Shown: positions 31,447 to 42,061 of the stretch, in pieces
Numbering within the stretch: position 1 is the stretch's first letter
Layout of the letters: every line of letters starts with the position of its first letter
From: Cycas panzhihuaensis
Taxonomy: Eukaryota > Cycadophyta
Assembly: GCA_023213395.1 (NCBI GenBank)
Contig: CM041465.1
Span: 26,109,741 to 26,173,740, forward strand
DNA length: 64,000 nucleotides
Direction: 5' to 3'
Program-made: the position numbers and the translations under genes
The notes under the pieces: model-generated
What the model was told of the DNA's origin: nothing
Database searches by the model: none
What the model saw: only the letters and a program-made list of their open reading frames with translations

Positions 31447-31857
31447 ATGACTTTAACATATATTATTAGCATTAGTCTGTCATATGTTGAGGAGTCATAA
31501 TAGTTTGATTACCAGTCCCTGAAGAAGTACTGGTTTGACCTGACTGTCTTGCTCTTTGTTGAGGTGGCCCTTAACCTTGAAACTGTCGAGGTTGTGATTG
31601 AGGGTTTGATTGATCTCGTGGACGATTTTCCATATTTCTTCCTCTTGATCTTACTCGGTTATTTCCTATGCCATGAGAGGGCCCTTAATTTTTTTTGTAG
31701 CAAACTTCTTCTTCTACCTCAAAGGCTACATCTGGAAGAGAGTCATAGGCTACAAAGTTTGTATCAAAGGTCTGGTCAAATTCTATAAACTTCTCGGCAA
31801 GTTCTTTGAAGTTGAGTGTCTTTAATGTTCCACTAGATTGAAGACTTCCAAGCAAAT
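31447..31857 (-). pseudogene. Copia gag fragment
   Basis: Minus-strand sequence related to the copia gag at 26,820-27,080: the plus-strand text CACTAGATTGAAGACTTCC and TCAAAGGTCTxxTCAAATTC occur in both. Protein reads LQSSGTLKTLNFKELAEKF and FDQTFDTNFVAYDSLP. It joins the truncated gypsy LTR on the left and the middle of a plus-strand gypsy RT on the right, with no LTR, so both junctions are rearrangements or deletions. Confidence 0.75.
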
Positions 31858-31865
31858 TTCAGAGG

Positions 31866-33120
31866 GGGACGATTATGATATGCGTTGATTTTGGTAACAT
31901 CAACAACGTATGTCCTAAAGATAACCTCCCTCTCCCCTTCATCGATCAGATCATTGATCGAACCATCAGTTTTGAAATCATGTCTTTGATGGACAGCTTC
32001 TCAGGCTATAATCAAATCCAAATTTCCCCAGAAAACTGTCATAAGATGGCCTTCATGACAACTTGGGGCACCTTCACTTATAAAGCGATGCCCTTTAGGC
32101 TAAAGAATGTAGGTGCTACTTATCAAAGGGTGATGTAATTTATCTTTCATGACCTCATTAACAACACTCTTAAGATTTTCATGGATGACACGATGGGCCT
32201 CTCATGCATAAGGGCCCACCATCCTATCGATTTATGTGCCATCTTCACACGATGCTACAAATACCACGTAAGCCTAAACCCTCTCAAATGCATGTTTGCC
32301 ATAACAATTGGCAAACTCCTTAGCTTCCTTATCTCAAAACAAGGAATCCAAATTGACCCTGATAAAGCCAAGGCCATCCTTAACATGATGCCTCCTAAGA
32401 CCCAACGATAAATCAAGTCATTCTTAGGTAGGCTAGGATTTTTGAGGCATTTTTTAGCAAACTTTGCCATAAATACAAAACCCCTTACCAACCTGTTGAA
32501 GAAAGGGACCCCATTTGTTTAGTCTCCAAAGGCCCAGTAAGCCTTCGAAGAGCTTAAGAGAGCTCTCACCTCTGCCCTGATTTTAGTGCCCCTCTCTTTG
32601 AGAGGCCCTTCATCATCTACACCTCAGCCACCGAGGAATCCTTGGGCTCCATGCTTGCCTAAGAGGATGAGTCAGGAACTGAAAGAGCTATCTACTTTAT
32701 CAGTCGCACCCTCATGCTTATTGAATTTAACTACTCCCCTACTGAGAAGGAGTGCCTCTCCTTAGTGTACACTGCCAAGAAGTTTAGGCACTACTTGCTT
32801 GGAAGCACTACTTGGGTGATTGTCCAGTTCGATCCCTTAAGATATTTACTAACCCGATCTAACTTGACAGGTAGGACTGGCAAGTGGGCTATCCTCCTTT
32901 AGGAGTTTGATCTTCAAATCGTCAATAGGAAATCAAAGAAAGGGATTGTGGTGGCCGATCAACTCGCTAACATATCCATCCCAAACCTTTCTATTGCTTC
33001 TGTCGATGATTCTTTGCTTGACGAACCCATTTTCGTTATTCAGGATTCCTCCCCTCACTTGCTTGCCGATAGCGAGTGGTATGGGGACATTGTGCAATAC
33101 CTTGTTGAGCAATAGTATCG
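31866..33120 (+). pseudogene. Tat-like reverse transcriptase and RNase H
   Basis: One frame from 31,866: ICVDFGNINNVCPKDNLPLP, SLMDSFSGYNQIQI (catalytic Asp), MAFMTTWGTFTYKAMPF, then KIFMDDTMG (32,175 on; FMDD for the usual Y/FxDD), HHPIDLCAIFTRCYKYHVSLN and NPLKCMFAI, SFLGRLGFLRHFLANFA. RNase H: PFIIYTSATEESLGSMLA, then FNYSPTEKECLSLVYTAKKFRHYL and GKWAILLxEFDLQIV. About seven stops, nearly all TAG or TGA where CAG, TGG or CGA is expected, with few frameshifts. Truncated at the N-terminus. Confidence 0.85.
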
Positions 33121-33127
33121 TCCTAAA

Positions 33128-34323
33128 GTGAGTGACAAGGTTAGATCATATATTCAGGCTACTACTAGGCTGTATTTCCTCATGGGAGAGGTATTGTACA
33201 AGAGATCCTTTGACAGGATCCTTCTCTATTGCGTCAACCCCGATGAAGCAGACCAAATACTTCACGAATGCCATAACGACATTTGCGGGGGTCATTTTGG
33301 GGGTCAATCCATAGCCCAAGGGATCCTCCGCATGGGCTATTATTAGCCGTCCCTCTTCAAGGACACCCACACTTATGCCTTGTGATGTCGCTAGTGTCAA
33401 GAGCATGCCAACATTGCCCATTTACCTTATGAAGCTTTACACCCTGTCATATCCCCATGGCCCTTCTCCCAATGGGGATTAGACCTTATTAGGGCCATAA
33501 CCTCACCTTATTCAGTGTAGTACAAGTTCATCTTGACTGTGACAGAATACTTTACTAAATGGGCTAAAGCAGTCCCTCTATCCTCTGCCCTTGGCAAGAC
33601 GATAGCCACCTTCATCTACTAGCATATCATCTGTCAGTTTGGGGTCCTTAACGTCTTGATTATGGACAATAGAACCCCATTTTGCAATAAGGAAATGGAT
33701 GAACTCTATGAGAAATTTAACATCTCTCACAAAACCTCCTCTCCTTGTTACCCTCAGGCCAATGGCCAAGTAGAATCATTCAATAAAAAGCCTCATAAAT
33801 ATCTTGAAGAAAACCGTTGCGCAATCCCAAAGGGATTGAAAACTCCAACTCCCTTCCGCCCTATGGGCGTATCACATATCTATCTGTACAACTCAAGGAA
33901 TGACTCCATTCTCCCTTGTGTACGAAACCAAGGCAGTCCTCCAATTGGAAGTGGAGATCCCTTCCTTGTGAGTTTCCCTTCGAGGCCTTATTGACGAGGA
34001 GTCCCTCCGTTAGGCCCATCTATTAGACCTTAAAGCCCTAGACGAGAAGTGCTTGATCACCTACCAAGCGAATCTTGCCTCTAAGGCTAAGATGCGAAGG
34101 ATGTATGACAAATACCTTCGCTCATATCCTTTGCATCCTAGGGACCATGTCCTCAAGATGGAATATCTCCATGATCACTTGTCCAAGTTTGGACTTAAAT
34201 AGGTTGGACCCTTCATCGTTCTCGAGAGCCTTGATAACGGCGCCTACAGGATCGCAACTTTGGAGGGTCTTGAATTTGAGAAAGTTGTCAATGGTAAGTT
34301 TCTAAAGAAATTCTATGTGTGAC
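33128..34323 (+). pseudogene. Tat-like integrase
   Basis: MSDKVRSYIQATTRLYFLMG, then a zinc-binding HHCC region (LHECHNDICGGHFGG ... CRxCQEHAN), the core WGLDLI (first Asp), LIMDNRTPFCNKEMDEL (second Asp, usual DNGxxF) and SPCYPQANGQVESFNK (catalytic Glu intact). The C-terminal part reads KMRRMYDKYLRSYPLHPRD, KFGLKxVGPFIVLESLDNG and KVVNGKFLKKFYV with a stop at 34,321. Stops at 33,345-33,400 and near 33,520 and 33,620, plus a frameshift near 33,830. Immediately follows RNase H, as in pol. Confidence 0.85.
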
Positions 34324-35029
34324 TATCCCTACCTCCATGTAGATTAGGCACATTTATTCCCCCCTTTCTCACTCTGAAACGAGCCTAAACTACCACCCTA
34401 AGTGCCTCTTCATTCCTTCAAACCATGGGTGGAATGACGATTTAGGGTATCTTTCCTAACTCTCCTTGTTGGATGTGTTGGTTCCCACAACTTCCAAGTT
34501 TGGAAACGCATTCCAAATGGGGCTTCATGCTTGAGTACCTGTACTCTCTCTCTCTCTCCTACCAATGCTTCCTTTACATATCTCATTATGTTCCTTCGAC
34601 AGATATGTATGGCTCCCCATCTTCTAACCTCTCATATGCCAATCACCTGCGCCTGTGGTGGTTGTGTGTGCCTGCTATGAGTATGGCCCTATATGAAAAG
34701 AAGTGTAAGCATCACCCATATGATCTAACAATAAAAAACATATAACAACAAACTAAATCATCATGATGTCTAGCCCCTCATGCATCTATGCACCTATGCC
34801 TACATATACACAAGTATACAGACATATGAACAACAAAATACATCATCATACACCATTATTATACACCAAATGAGTTGCCTATGACCCCTCTCTATATACA
34901 TAAAGAATCGTATCATATATAATAGTATGGTACGTCATTCATGGGAAGCCAGAATCCTTGTAGGGAGTAGTATAGTCATGTGGTAACATATGATGACTCC
35001 CTGGAGGTTCGGTGCTTTCCCAACCAAAA
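34324..35029. other. Spacer after integrase, nothing coding recognised
   Basis: Contains a (CT)n tract at 34,541-34,560 and a run of plus-strand short frames without motifs. Probably the 3' untranslated part shared by the sense pol and antisense ORF transcripts. Confidence 0.4.
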
Positions 35030-37138
35030 CTAATCATGCCCTACTCTCCAACGCTTATGTTCTCATGGAGTGTCATCTCCTGGTCGGCATGATCCCTCTC
35101 CAAGAGACTCCTAGGCTTCTCCAGTGCCTCTGTAAGCTCCTAGCCCTGCTCCCCTTGTCTTGAGGCCTCCTTGGGGTCACCGCCATCATCTAAGTTTAAG
35201 TCCTACTCCACTACGACCTCACTGCCATCTGCTCCACTAGTTGATTGTATCACACCTAGATATAATCCCTTTTCCCATCCACTCCTTGGAGTCTCTCCTC
35301 TAGTATAATTATCTAGATGTTTCCCTCCACATCTCCACTCGCTCCTCCACCCTAAGCCTCTAGCACTTGAACTCAACTACGTAGGATATCTCTTTCTGCG
35401 TAGGTCCTATCCAACTCCCCTTTTAGATGACCCTCCCTCACCCGGTGCTCCTGGGACACTACTACCCATATGTCCATGGCCTAATCAGTGGAGAGAACGT
35501 TGCTATGTGTGCCCCCACTAATTGTGGCTCCTCTCTAGACTAGATGAGAGGTTCCCCTCTGCGTAGGCCTAGGGGAATATCTCTCAGACTACTGCCTCGA
35601 TCAACCCCCCCATCTCTGCTGCTCCTGCCAAGTCAAACATGACAGATATTAGTACACATATCCATATGCATATCAAACCCTCAAAATGAAATCAAAACAA
35701 ACTATCCAAATACTTGATAGTCAAAGGATGAGAGGGAAGGGTACTGTCTCACTTCCTCATATGACTGGCTCCTTTGCTCTGGTGACTATCTCCTCCTTGG
35801 GACCTCCCTTGGCTGCTGGTACCTCCTCCTCCTTAGGTACTACCTCACCAACTACCTAGCCTATTAGGGCATCTCCTCCCCCCTCTGCCACTACTGCTAT
35901 TATTGCTACCACTTCCCAAACTTTGCTTACCACCCTCAATCTCTAGACTAGTGTGCCGGGTGGCCTACCTCTCCCTATAACTCCTGAGGGACCTGCCTCT
36001 CTCTTGCAGCTCCTGAAGGCCCTGCCTCACCTCTTGTGGTCCCTGATGGACCCGCCTCATCACTTGTTACCCCTTATGGGCTTACCCCATCTCATCCATC
36101 ATTGCCATCATAATCATTACCACCCCCTAGGGCACCTCCTGCTTCGTCATCACTATCCCACCTCACCCCTCTATATGGATCCATCGTATAGTCTGCCACG
36201 GTGAGGAGGTTTAGTGATATCGCCTCCACTGAGTGCCAGACGTGCGCTTGGTCCTTAGTCCCTCTAAAATGAGTCTGCCACCTATGTACCATTAGAGCCC
36301 ATGCTGAGATGGGGTGTGGTCCTCATGGTGGTGCTGCCACCCCAAAATGATCGAAGAACTAGCACTGTAGTAGTGTACAATAGGAGAATCCTCCTCTCCC
36401 TGTCAATCTGATAGCATCTAGCTAGGTGACCATGTTCACCGCTATCAGAGTGGCCCAGTCTAGTCTCTCCCTAGCCTCACACCTCCTGGCTATCTCCATC
36501 CATCTTCCGGGTATATCCCTGTAGTTTTGTTTCTAGGAAATCTAGAACAGAATGCCCAATGTGATTAATTTCCTCACCCAAGGAATTTGTGACATAACCA
36601 TGGTCTGAATTGGTATCCCACATCTATTCCACATATCCTGGCTAATAAAGAACATGGCTACTTGCCTGTGTGCAGCATCATTGCTAGGCAATGTCCTTAG
36701 TGACACTAGTGCTCCTCCTGTTGGTACGCCTAAGATCCTCTGAATGTCCCCTGGTGTGATAGTGACGTCCTTTACCTATGGGAGGTGGAACACATACTGC
36801 CTATGATCCCAATAGGTGATGATGTCTACTAAGAGACACTGATATAAGGCATATTGTAGCATCCTGATAGCCTTCAATAGTCCATAGTTCCCTAATGCCC
36901 CTCTATCTCCCAGGTCATCATCTCAATAAAACTCATCATGACGATCCCTATGTTTTCACAGTTGTCTACTACGATAACTGCCTACAAAACACCCAACAAT
37001 TAGTTAGAACTCCTCTACATCTGCCTACCTATGCTTAGGTTGCCTCTTCCCCCCCTTTCAAGTTGAATTTGGCACCTTTCTGGGCCTCTTTCCTTTCTTT
37101 TTTCTATTTGATGATGCTTGTCCTATGTCAAACTCCAT
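35030..37138 (-). pseudogene. Antisense ORF of the Tat-like element, plant-mobile-domain-like
   Basis: From ATG 37,138 (MEFDIGQASSNRKKKGKRPR, a basic start) one minus-strand frame can be followed to 36,090 with about eleven stops and almost no frameshift. Key stretch 36,713-36,800: YVFHLP, stop, VTITPGDIQRILGVPTGG, which resembles the 'FHLPxGEMTITLxDVxxLLGLPxxG' signature of plant mobile domain proteins. Further: QVAMFFISQDMWNRCGIP, VHRWQTHFRGTKDQAHVW. Then a tail with repeated EAGPSG (about 36,000-36,060) and, in another frame near 35,270-35,480, a coiled-coil-like stretch (VREGHLKGELDRTYAERDIL). Tat elements such as Grande, Retand and RIRE2 are known to carry antisense ORFs after integrase, so this fits the lineage. 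A captured host gene is the alternative. Confidence 0.6.
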
Positions 37139-38245
37139 GGTACTACAGAGTCTGACTTGGGCCATACTAAAATTTTAGCATTTCCTTGGCATCCCCATAG
37201 CAAACTTTGTGGCTCCATGAATTTTACTGCAGGGCCACCCATACCCTCCACACAAGGGGGGTAATGCCCAAAAACACCAAAATATTTTGCTTAAGTGGAC
37301 CACACTCAAGTCCATTGGGACCAGGGCTACCTAATGCCCTGGTCCTCCTCCTCTTTGGACCTAAATCAGGCTCTAAAGGGTCCTAATTCACCATTAAGAG
37401 GCAAAAAATTACTCTAAAAAGCATAAAAATATATTAAATTTGAGCGACGAAATGAAGTGGGTATGGGATGATCCACTCATTGGATCCAATCTTGCTATGG
37501 CCATCTCGTCGCTCCAGTCTTGCCAGTTGTCTCCTCACTCTGATATAATGGTCTGATCTCTCTCTACATGCCACCTAAGTTGGGCAGTGCTCCACTGTGT
37601 AAGGAAAAGGGCTCTAGATCAATCGTGAGCCTCTGAAAATGAATTCCATTTTCGTCAAGTTTTTCTTATATAGGCAGGGGCCCTGACAGGCACTTCCTCT
37701 GTTTCTCCTACCATGACAGCCCTTAAGACCACCTCTTTTCCTATGTCACCTTTGCCTTCTAGGTCTATCCCATGCTTTGCCTCTGTGGCCTCCTTATCTT
37801 TTAGCTCTTAGGTGCATTTATGATAACCCCTTCAGTCTTCTATAGACTCCCCTCTGTCTCAATTTTTAGACCATACCAAAACATGCCCATGTTTATACTC
37901 ATTTAGCTCATTTTGCCATCCTAAACCTGTTTCTTCTGCTCGTTCGAGCCTTTGGGGCTCCCAAAAGGAGAGCCTCCCTTATCTAGGACCTCGCTTCACT
38001 CTTTTTAGCAACCTTTGGGACCTTGAAGGGGCTCTCTTCACCACAGTTTCCTTCCCGTCCATCAGATTAGTCTCCTTATCCCTAGGTAGCCTCCTTCTAG
38101 GGCTCACCTATCCTTCATAGTCCCAATCATAGCCTTCTGAGTATTTCATAGCCCCAGTGCTACCTTCCATACCCTTTCGTGCTCGTCGACCCTGACGTCA
38201 CCCTTCTCTCTCATCCATCTCACCGATACCTTTACTTCCCTCGCT
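37139..38245. other. Region between antisense ORF and second RNase H
   Basis: Moderate-GC, no supported coding. It would hold the antisense promoter (see 37,666) and the upstream sequence of the RNase H frame. No intron or splice pattern could be established. Confidence 0.4.
37666..37672 (-). promoter_or_regulatory. Candidate TATA box for the antisense ORF
   Basis: Minus strand reads GCCTATATAAGAAAAAC, a good plant TATA box in locally GC-rich DNA, about 530 bp upstream of the antisense ATG at 37,138. No other TATAAA-like site is as good in this interval. Prediction only. Confidence 0.4.
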
Positions 38246-38690
38246 ATGGAATTAATCATCTTTACTGATGGTGGAAGTTGTGGCAACCCAGGCCCTTTCA
38301 CTACTATGCGAATCCTCCGTGACCCCTCCGGATATGACTACATGCATTATGGGGTCTTCCTTCCTGAAGCCACCAATAATGAAGCTAAATACATAGTCAT
38401 TATTGAAGCCCTTACTGATACACTATGCTTCCTCCATGGAGCCATCATCCTCCTTTGCGACTCTCAGGTCATAGTGTCTCACCTCACCCAGGTCTACTAG
38501 GTGCGTTGCCCATGCCTGAGAGTCCTCGCCTCGACCGCTAGGTCCCTTTTATCCCATTTCTCCTCCATCAATATCCAACATATCCCTCAGGACTGCAATA
38601 CTGAGGTAGACGACCTCGCTGGTCTCATCCTCGAGCGTCACCTCCCTCTCCTTAATGGCCCCCCTTGAGGGACCTGTCTGGTCACCTATG
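38246..38690 (+). pseudogene. Archaeal-type RNase H (aRNH) of the Tat-like element
   Basis: From ATG 38,246: ELIIFTDGGSCGNPGP (first Asp), VFLPEATNNEAKYIVIIEAL (Glu), LLCDSQVIVSHLTQVY (second Asp), a TAG at 38,498, then in the same frame INIQHIPQDCNTEVDDLAGLILE (fourth acidic residue, xDDLA). The TDG(G)SxGNPGP and TNNEAxY signatures mark the type I RNase H with an archaeal/plant flavour that Tat elements acquired in addition to their own. Apart from the stop the catalytic residues are all present. It lies about 3.9 kb beyond the integrase, on the sense strand. Confidence 0.8.
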
Positions 38691-38929
38691 TGCCCAAGTT
38701 TTGGGTCATCCTATTCTTCCATCTTGTGATCCACTCACACCTCTGAAAGTTGGCCACTAATGAGGTTAAACTATGGTGATTGCCAAGTTTGTTCTCCTTA
38801 CCCTACCATTCGTACCACCCCTCGGTACAGAGTCTTTACCTTCCTTGCTCTCCTATGTGTATAACATCTCGTTCGTAGCATCTACTTTATCATGTTCGTG
38901 ATTGTCTCTCATTATTTATTCTACACTCA

Positions 38930-41900
38930 TACGATGGGGGCATCCCCCCATTTGTTTGCTCTACCCATCGACTCTGAGACGATGCATAGGCAACCCCTAT
39001 ATCATCCCCTCATCTCCTTGCCCACATACCCCACCATGACACTTGTTGTCACCCTTGGCTCATATCATCATCATATTTATTGTATATATGTATTGCTAAT
39101 ATTTTTGTTGCCAGCATTCACCATCGTGACACGCTTAGGCGCCTAGGCTCTATTTCCAAAGGCGTGTTTCCCACCATCGGGAATGGGCATGGGCAAGTCG
39201 ACTTATGTAAGTACAGGTATACTTCTATCACTTACCATTATTAGTTCTAAGAAATGTTGATTGAAGCATTGCATCTACATCACATGATGATTGACTTATC
39301 ACATAACCATTATGCATCCATTGCTTGACTACATTGCATCTCAACACTTTTCAACTAATGACGATTTAGGGATGTGTATCCCATGGCACTCCACAACCCT
39401 CCTTTGTGTCTCCATAATGTTCCCAAGTACCACTTGGCCTTCGTACCCCAATCTTATCACTTGTCGGTGCATCACAACCCCTAGCACCTCGCCTAGGCTC
39501 AGTCAGCATCCTCCACTTGTTTGTTGACTTTTCTTGGGAATTCTTGCCTTTAATACCTATCTATTAGTGGCTTTCCTAAGCCCCACAACCCTTTCCTACC
39601 ACATAGATAGGGTGTCATACCCCTTTAGGCCTGCGTTCCCCACTTTTTAAGCTTCTAAGCTTCTCTCTTTTTATTTTTTTCTTATGTTCATGCTCCACCA
39701 CGATAAACTTCGTGGTACCACTGCAAACTCTATGGCACCGCTAAGTTTACTATGGAGTGATTGTCACCATTTATTTTCTAAAATCTACCATGGCTTATTT
39801 TAAATTTATTACAAAATTGCCATATGGCAATGACTTATTCCTTGCCCAGGCTGAACCCTAATTGCTTGATTGAGCTAGGGTTAGGTTTAAAAACCCAAAA
39901 ATAGCTTCATTTTACCTCTTCTTGCCTCTCTCACTCAAGTTTTTCACATTATTCTCCCCAGAAACACCCTACAATTAGACAAGTTTGCTATTAACAACTT
40001 CTCAGCCAGCCACTAGCCCTCTGCAGCTCCAGATCTATAGTAGCAGTCCTGCACCATGGCTAGTGAAGGGAAGGACACACTCTAAGTGCTTCATCAAGTG
40101 CAGATCTCCCATCTTACTCCAAGTTTCTCTCATCTTGCTACTCCTTTAGGGTTTAACCTGCAAATCCCATAGGTCTGGTCATTTTCTCTCATTCCTCAAG
40201 TAGATCTACCTCTGATCTACCCATAACAGGTACCTCTAGACTAGTAGCTCATTTCCTTTTCCTTTAAACAACATAAAAGTTAGTTGTTAGTATTTTCTCT
40301 CTACTTTTCCACCATAAATGGGAGGCAAACCCTCCCCTTCCTACTTGTTTCCTTTTTCCTTCTGGTTCCTTCCTGGTTTCTCTAAGGAGGCAATGAGGAA
40401 GAGTCACTCACAAGAGAGTGAAAGGAGCAAAGGCAGGGCTCTATACCTAACAAGCCTTCTCCTTAAGGGCAAACCCCTTCTCTCCCTACCTCTTCCTTCT
40501 TTGTGCCTCCCTTAGGTTTCTAAGAGGCTGTTGGTAAGGAGGTCACTACTGGCAGTAGTGTATGTAGCCCATTATTGCACTTGACACCAATCTTGCAGGC
40601 CCTACACAAGTGGGATTTTAGCCCCCTATCACACCTTGCTTGTCTCTTGGTATTAGGCTTCGTTGAGGTTGAAAAAGTTATACTTTGCAACTTTTGCAAC
40701 ATTGGCGATAAATGCAACTTCATCCATAACTTGTTGCTTGCATTCTAAGAGCTTTGTTGCATCTGTCCCTCTTCGTCTTCTCGATACTTAGACAGCATGG
40801 AGCATTTCTTACCAAGAGGGTTATCCATTCTAAGACTAGCCACCCTCTTTCTCCTCTTAGTCCCTTTTTTCCCTATGGTTTGCAAAATAGCATAAAAGGA
40901 ACTAAGAGTGGTTTTATGCTGAAACTATTTCTTTTGGTTAAAATATTATATATCATATTATCCTGTATATTGTATTTGCTGCCCCTTGGGAAAGGGCAAA
41001 CGTCATTCGATTGCAAGTTTTTGTCTTGTCGCGCATGGAGAGGAAGAAGGAAATCCCGATCCAAGTATGCCACTACCTTTCCAACCATTATTTCTTTTTG
41101 GGTCTTCAAGTTGTAAGATAGAATGGTAATTATTTTTGTTTTTCTTCTTTCTTGTAATACTTTCTTTCTATTTTTTGTTTCCTTTTGACTTGGGGGAAGG
41201 TAAGGGAGCCCCCACCCCTCTTCGCCAGTACCATTCTGTTGTGCTGCCTGTGGTTGGGGTAGAATGAGGAAAGCAAGCACAATAAGGAAAGCTCTACTAT
41301 TGCCCACCTAGCTCTAGGTACGCCTTCTACTTCCCTTGATCCTCCTCTCCTTGCTTCCATCCTTTCACCTACACATCATTTAAGGAAAGGAAAAGAAGAA
41401 GAACTAGTTTAGGCCATTTGTACTTCACTAGTTTGCTTGCTTGCTTGATAAAGTACATATAACTAGAATCCTACATATTTACACACTTACTTGGTTGCAT
41501 TGCTTGTTGATTTAGCACCTTAAGGGAACTCCCCTTTTAGATTATTTTCCTTATCTTCCCTAGCCGTCTTGGGTAGACTACCTTAGCACGGTCTTTAGGT
41601 TGATACCTAACCTGTGAGCCTAGTCACCTCACTAACTCCTTATGTGTATGTGTGTTGTTGTTTTCTCCTTTCTTTACTAAAACACTTCCTTCATACCCCT
41701 TTTCTTATGCAAGAAGCCATCCTCATGCTTGTCTTTTCCTCCCTCCTTCAACCACCCAAGGACGGGAGGGCCTTTCTCTTTGGGGTTACTTAGGAAACTA
41801 AGGATATCCCTCGCATACTCATCACTCTTAATCGAGGTAGAGTTACCTCAAAGGAAGTTCATGTGCCAGTTGTGGGTCTCAAACCTACATTTCAACGCAC

Positions 41901-42061
41901 AAACACCCTTTCTGGGTGATTCTTTCACTTACCCCATAAGATCCTTAGCCTTGGAACCTCTTTTTATTTCTTTGATCTTATCGAAGTATAGTTACCCCTC
42001 CCAGAGGTGAAATTCCAATGTGTACAAGAAGCCATTATTGGGCAACCTTTGCATAATTCTA
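38930..42061 (+). other. Probable 3' untranslated region / long 3' LTR of the Tat-like element
   Basis: GATGGGGGCA at 38,932-38,941 could be the polypurine tract. The following ~3.1 kb keeps the element's higher GC and pyrimidine-rich plus strand, then composition drops to AT-rich at about 42,060. Tat elements have long LTRs, so a ~3-kb LTR is possible. With the 5' LTR missing it cannot be proved and I found no clear TG..CA limits. Short frames here (e.g. 40,754-41,307) have no motif. Confidence 0.35.

Larger units (their letters stand above)
31858..38960 (+). mobile_element. Tat-like Ty3/gypsy element, 5'-truncated
   Basis: Plus-strand element of visibly higher GC than its surroundings. Order seen: RT (starting mid-domain), RNase H, integrase, antisense ORF, archaeal-type RNase H. 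The RT phrase DFGNINNVCPKDNLPLP and the extra RNase H with TDGGSCGNPGP are hallmarks of the Tat lineage. The 5' LTR, gag and protease are missing (truncation at about 31,860). The 3' end is undefined. Angiosperm Tat elements usually have the second RNase H before the integrase, so the arrangement here is notable. Confidence 0.8.

Noticed and set aside
35953-36204. Pro/Leu/His-rich plus-strand frame
   Set aside because: Low-complexity shadow of the antisense ORF, caused by its GPSG-type repeats and pyrimidine bias.
40754-41307. Overlapping frames of 120 and 144 codons on both strands
   Set aside because: No motif, no codon pattern, inside the probable long LTR of the Tat-like element.
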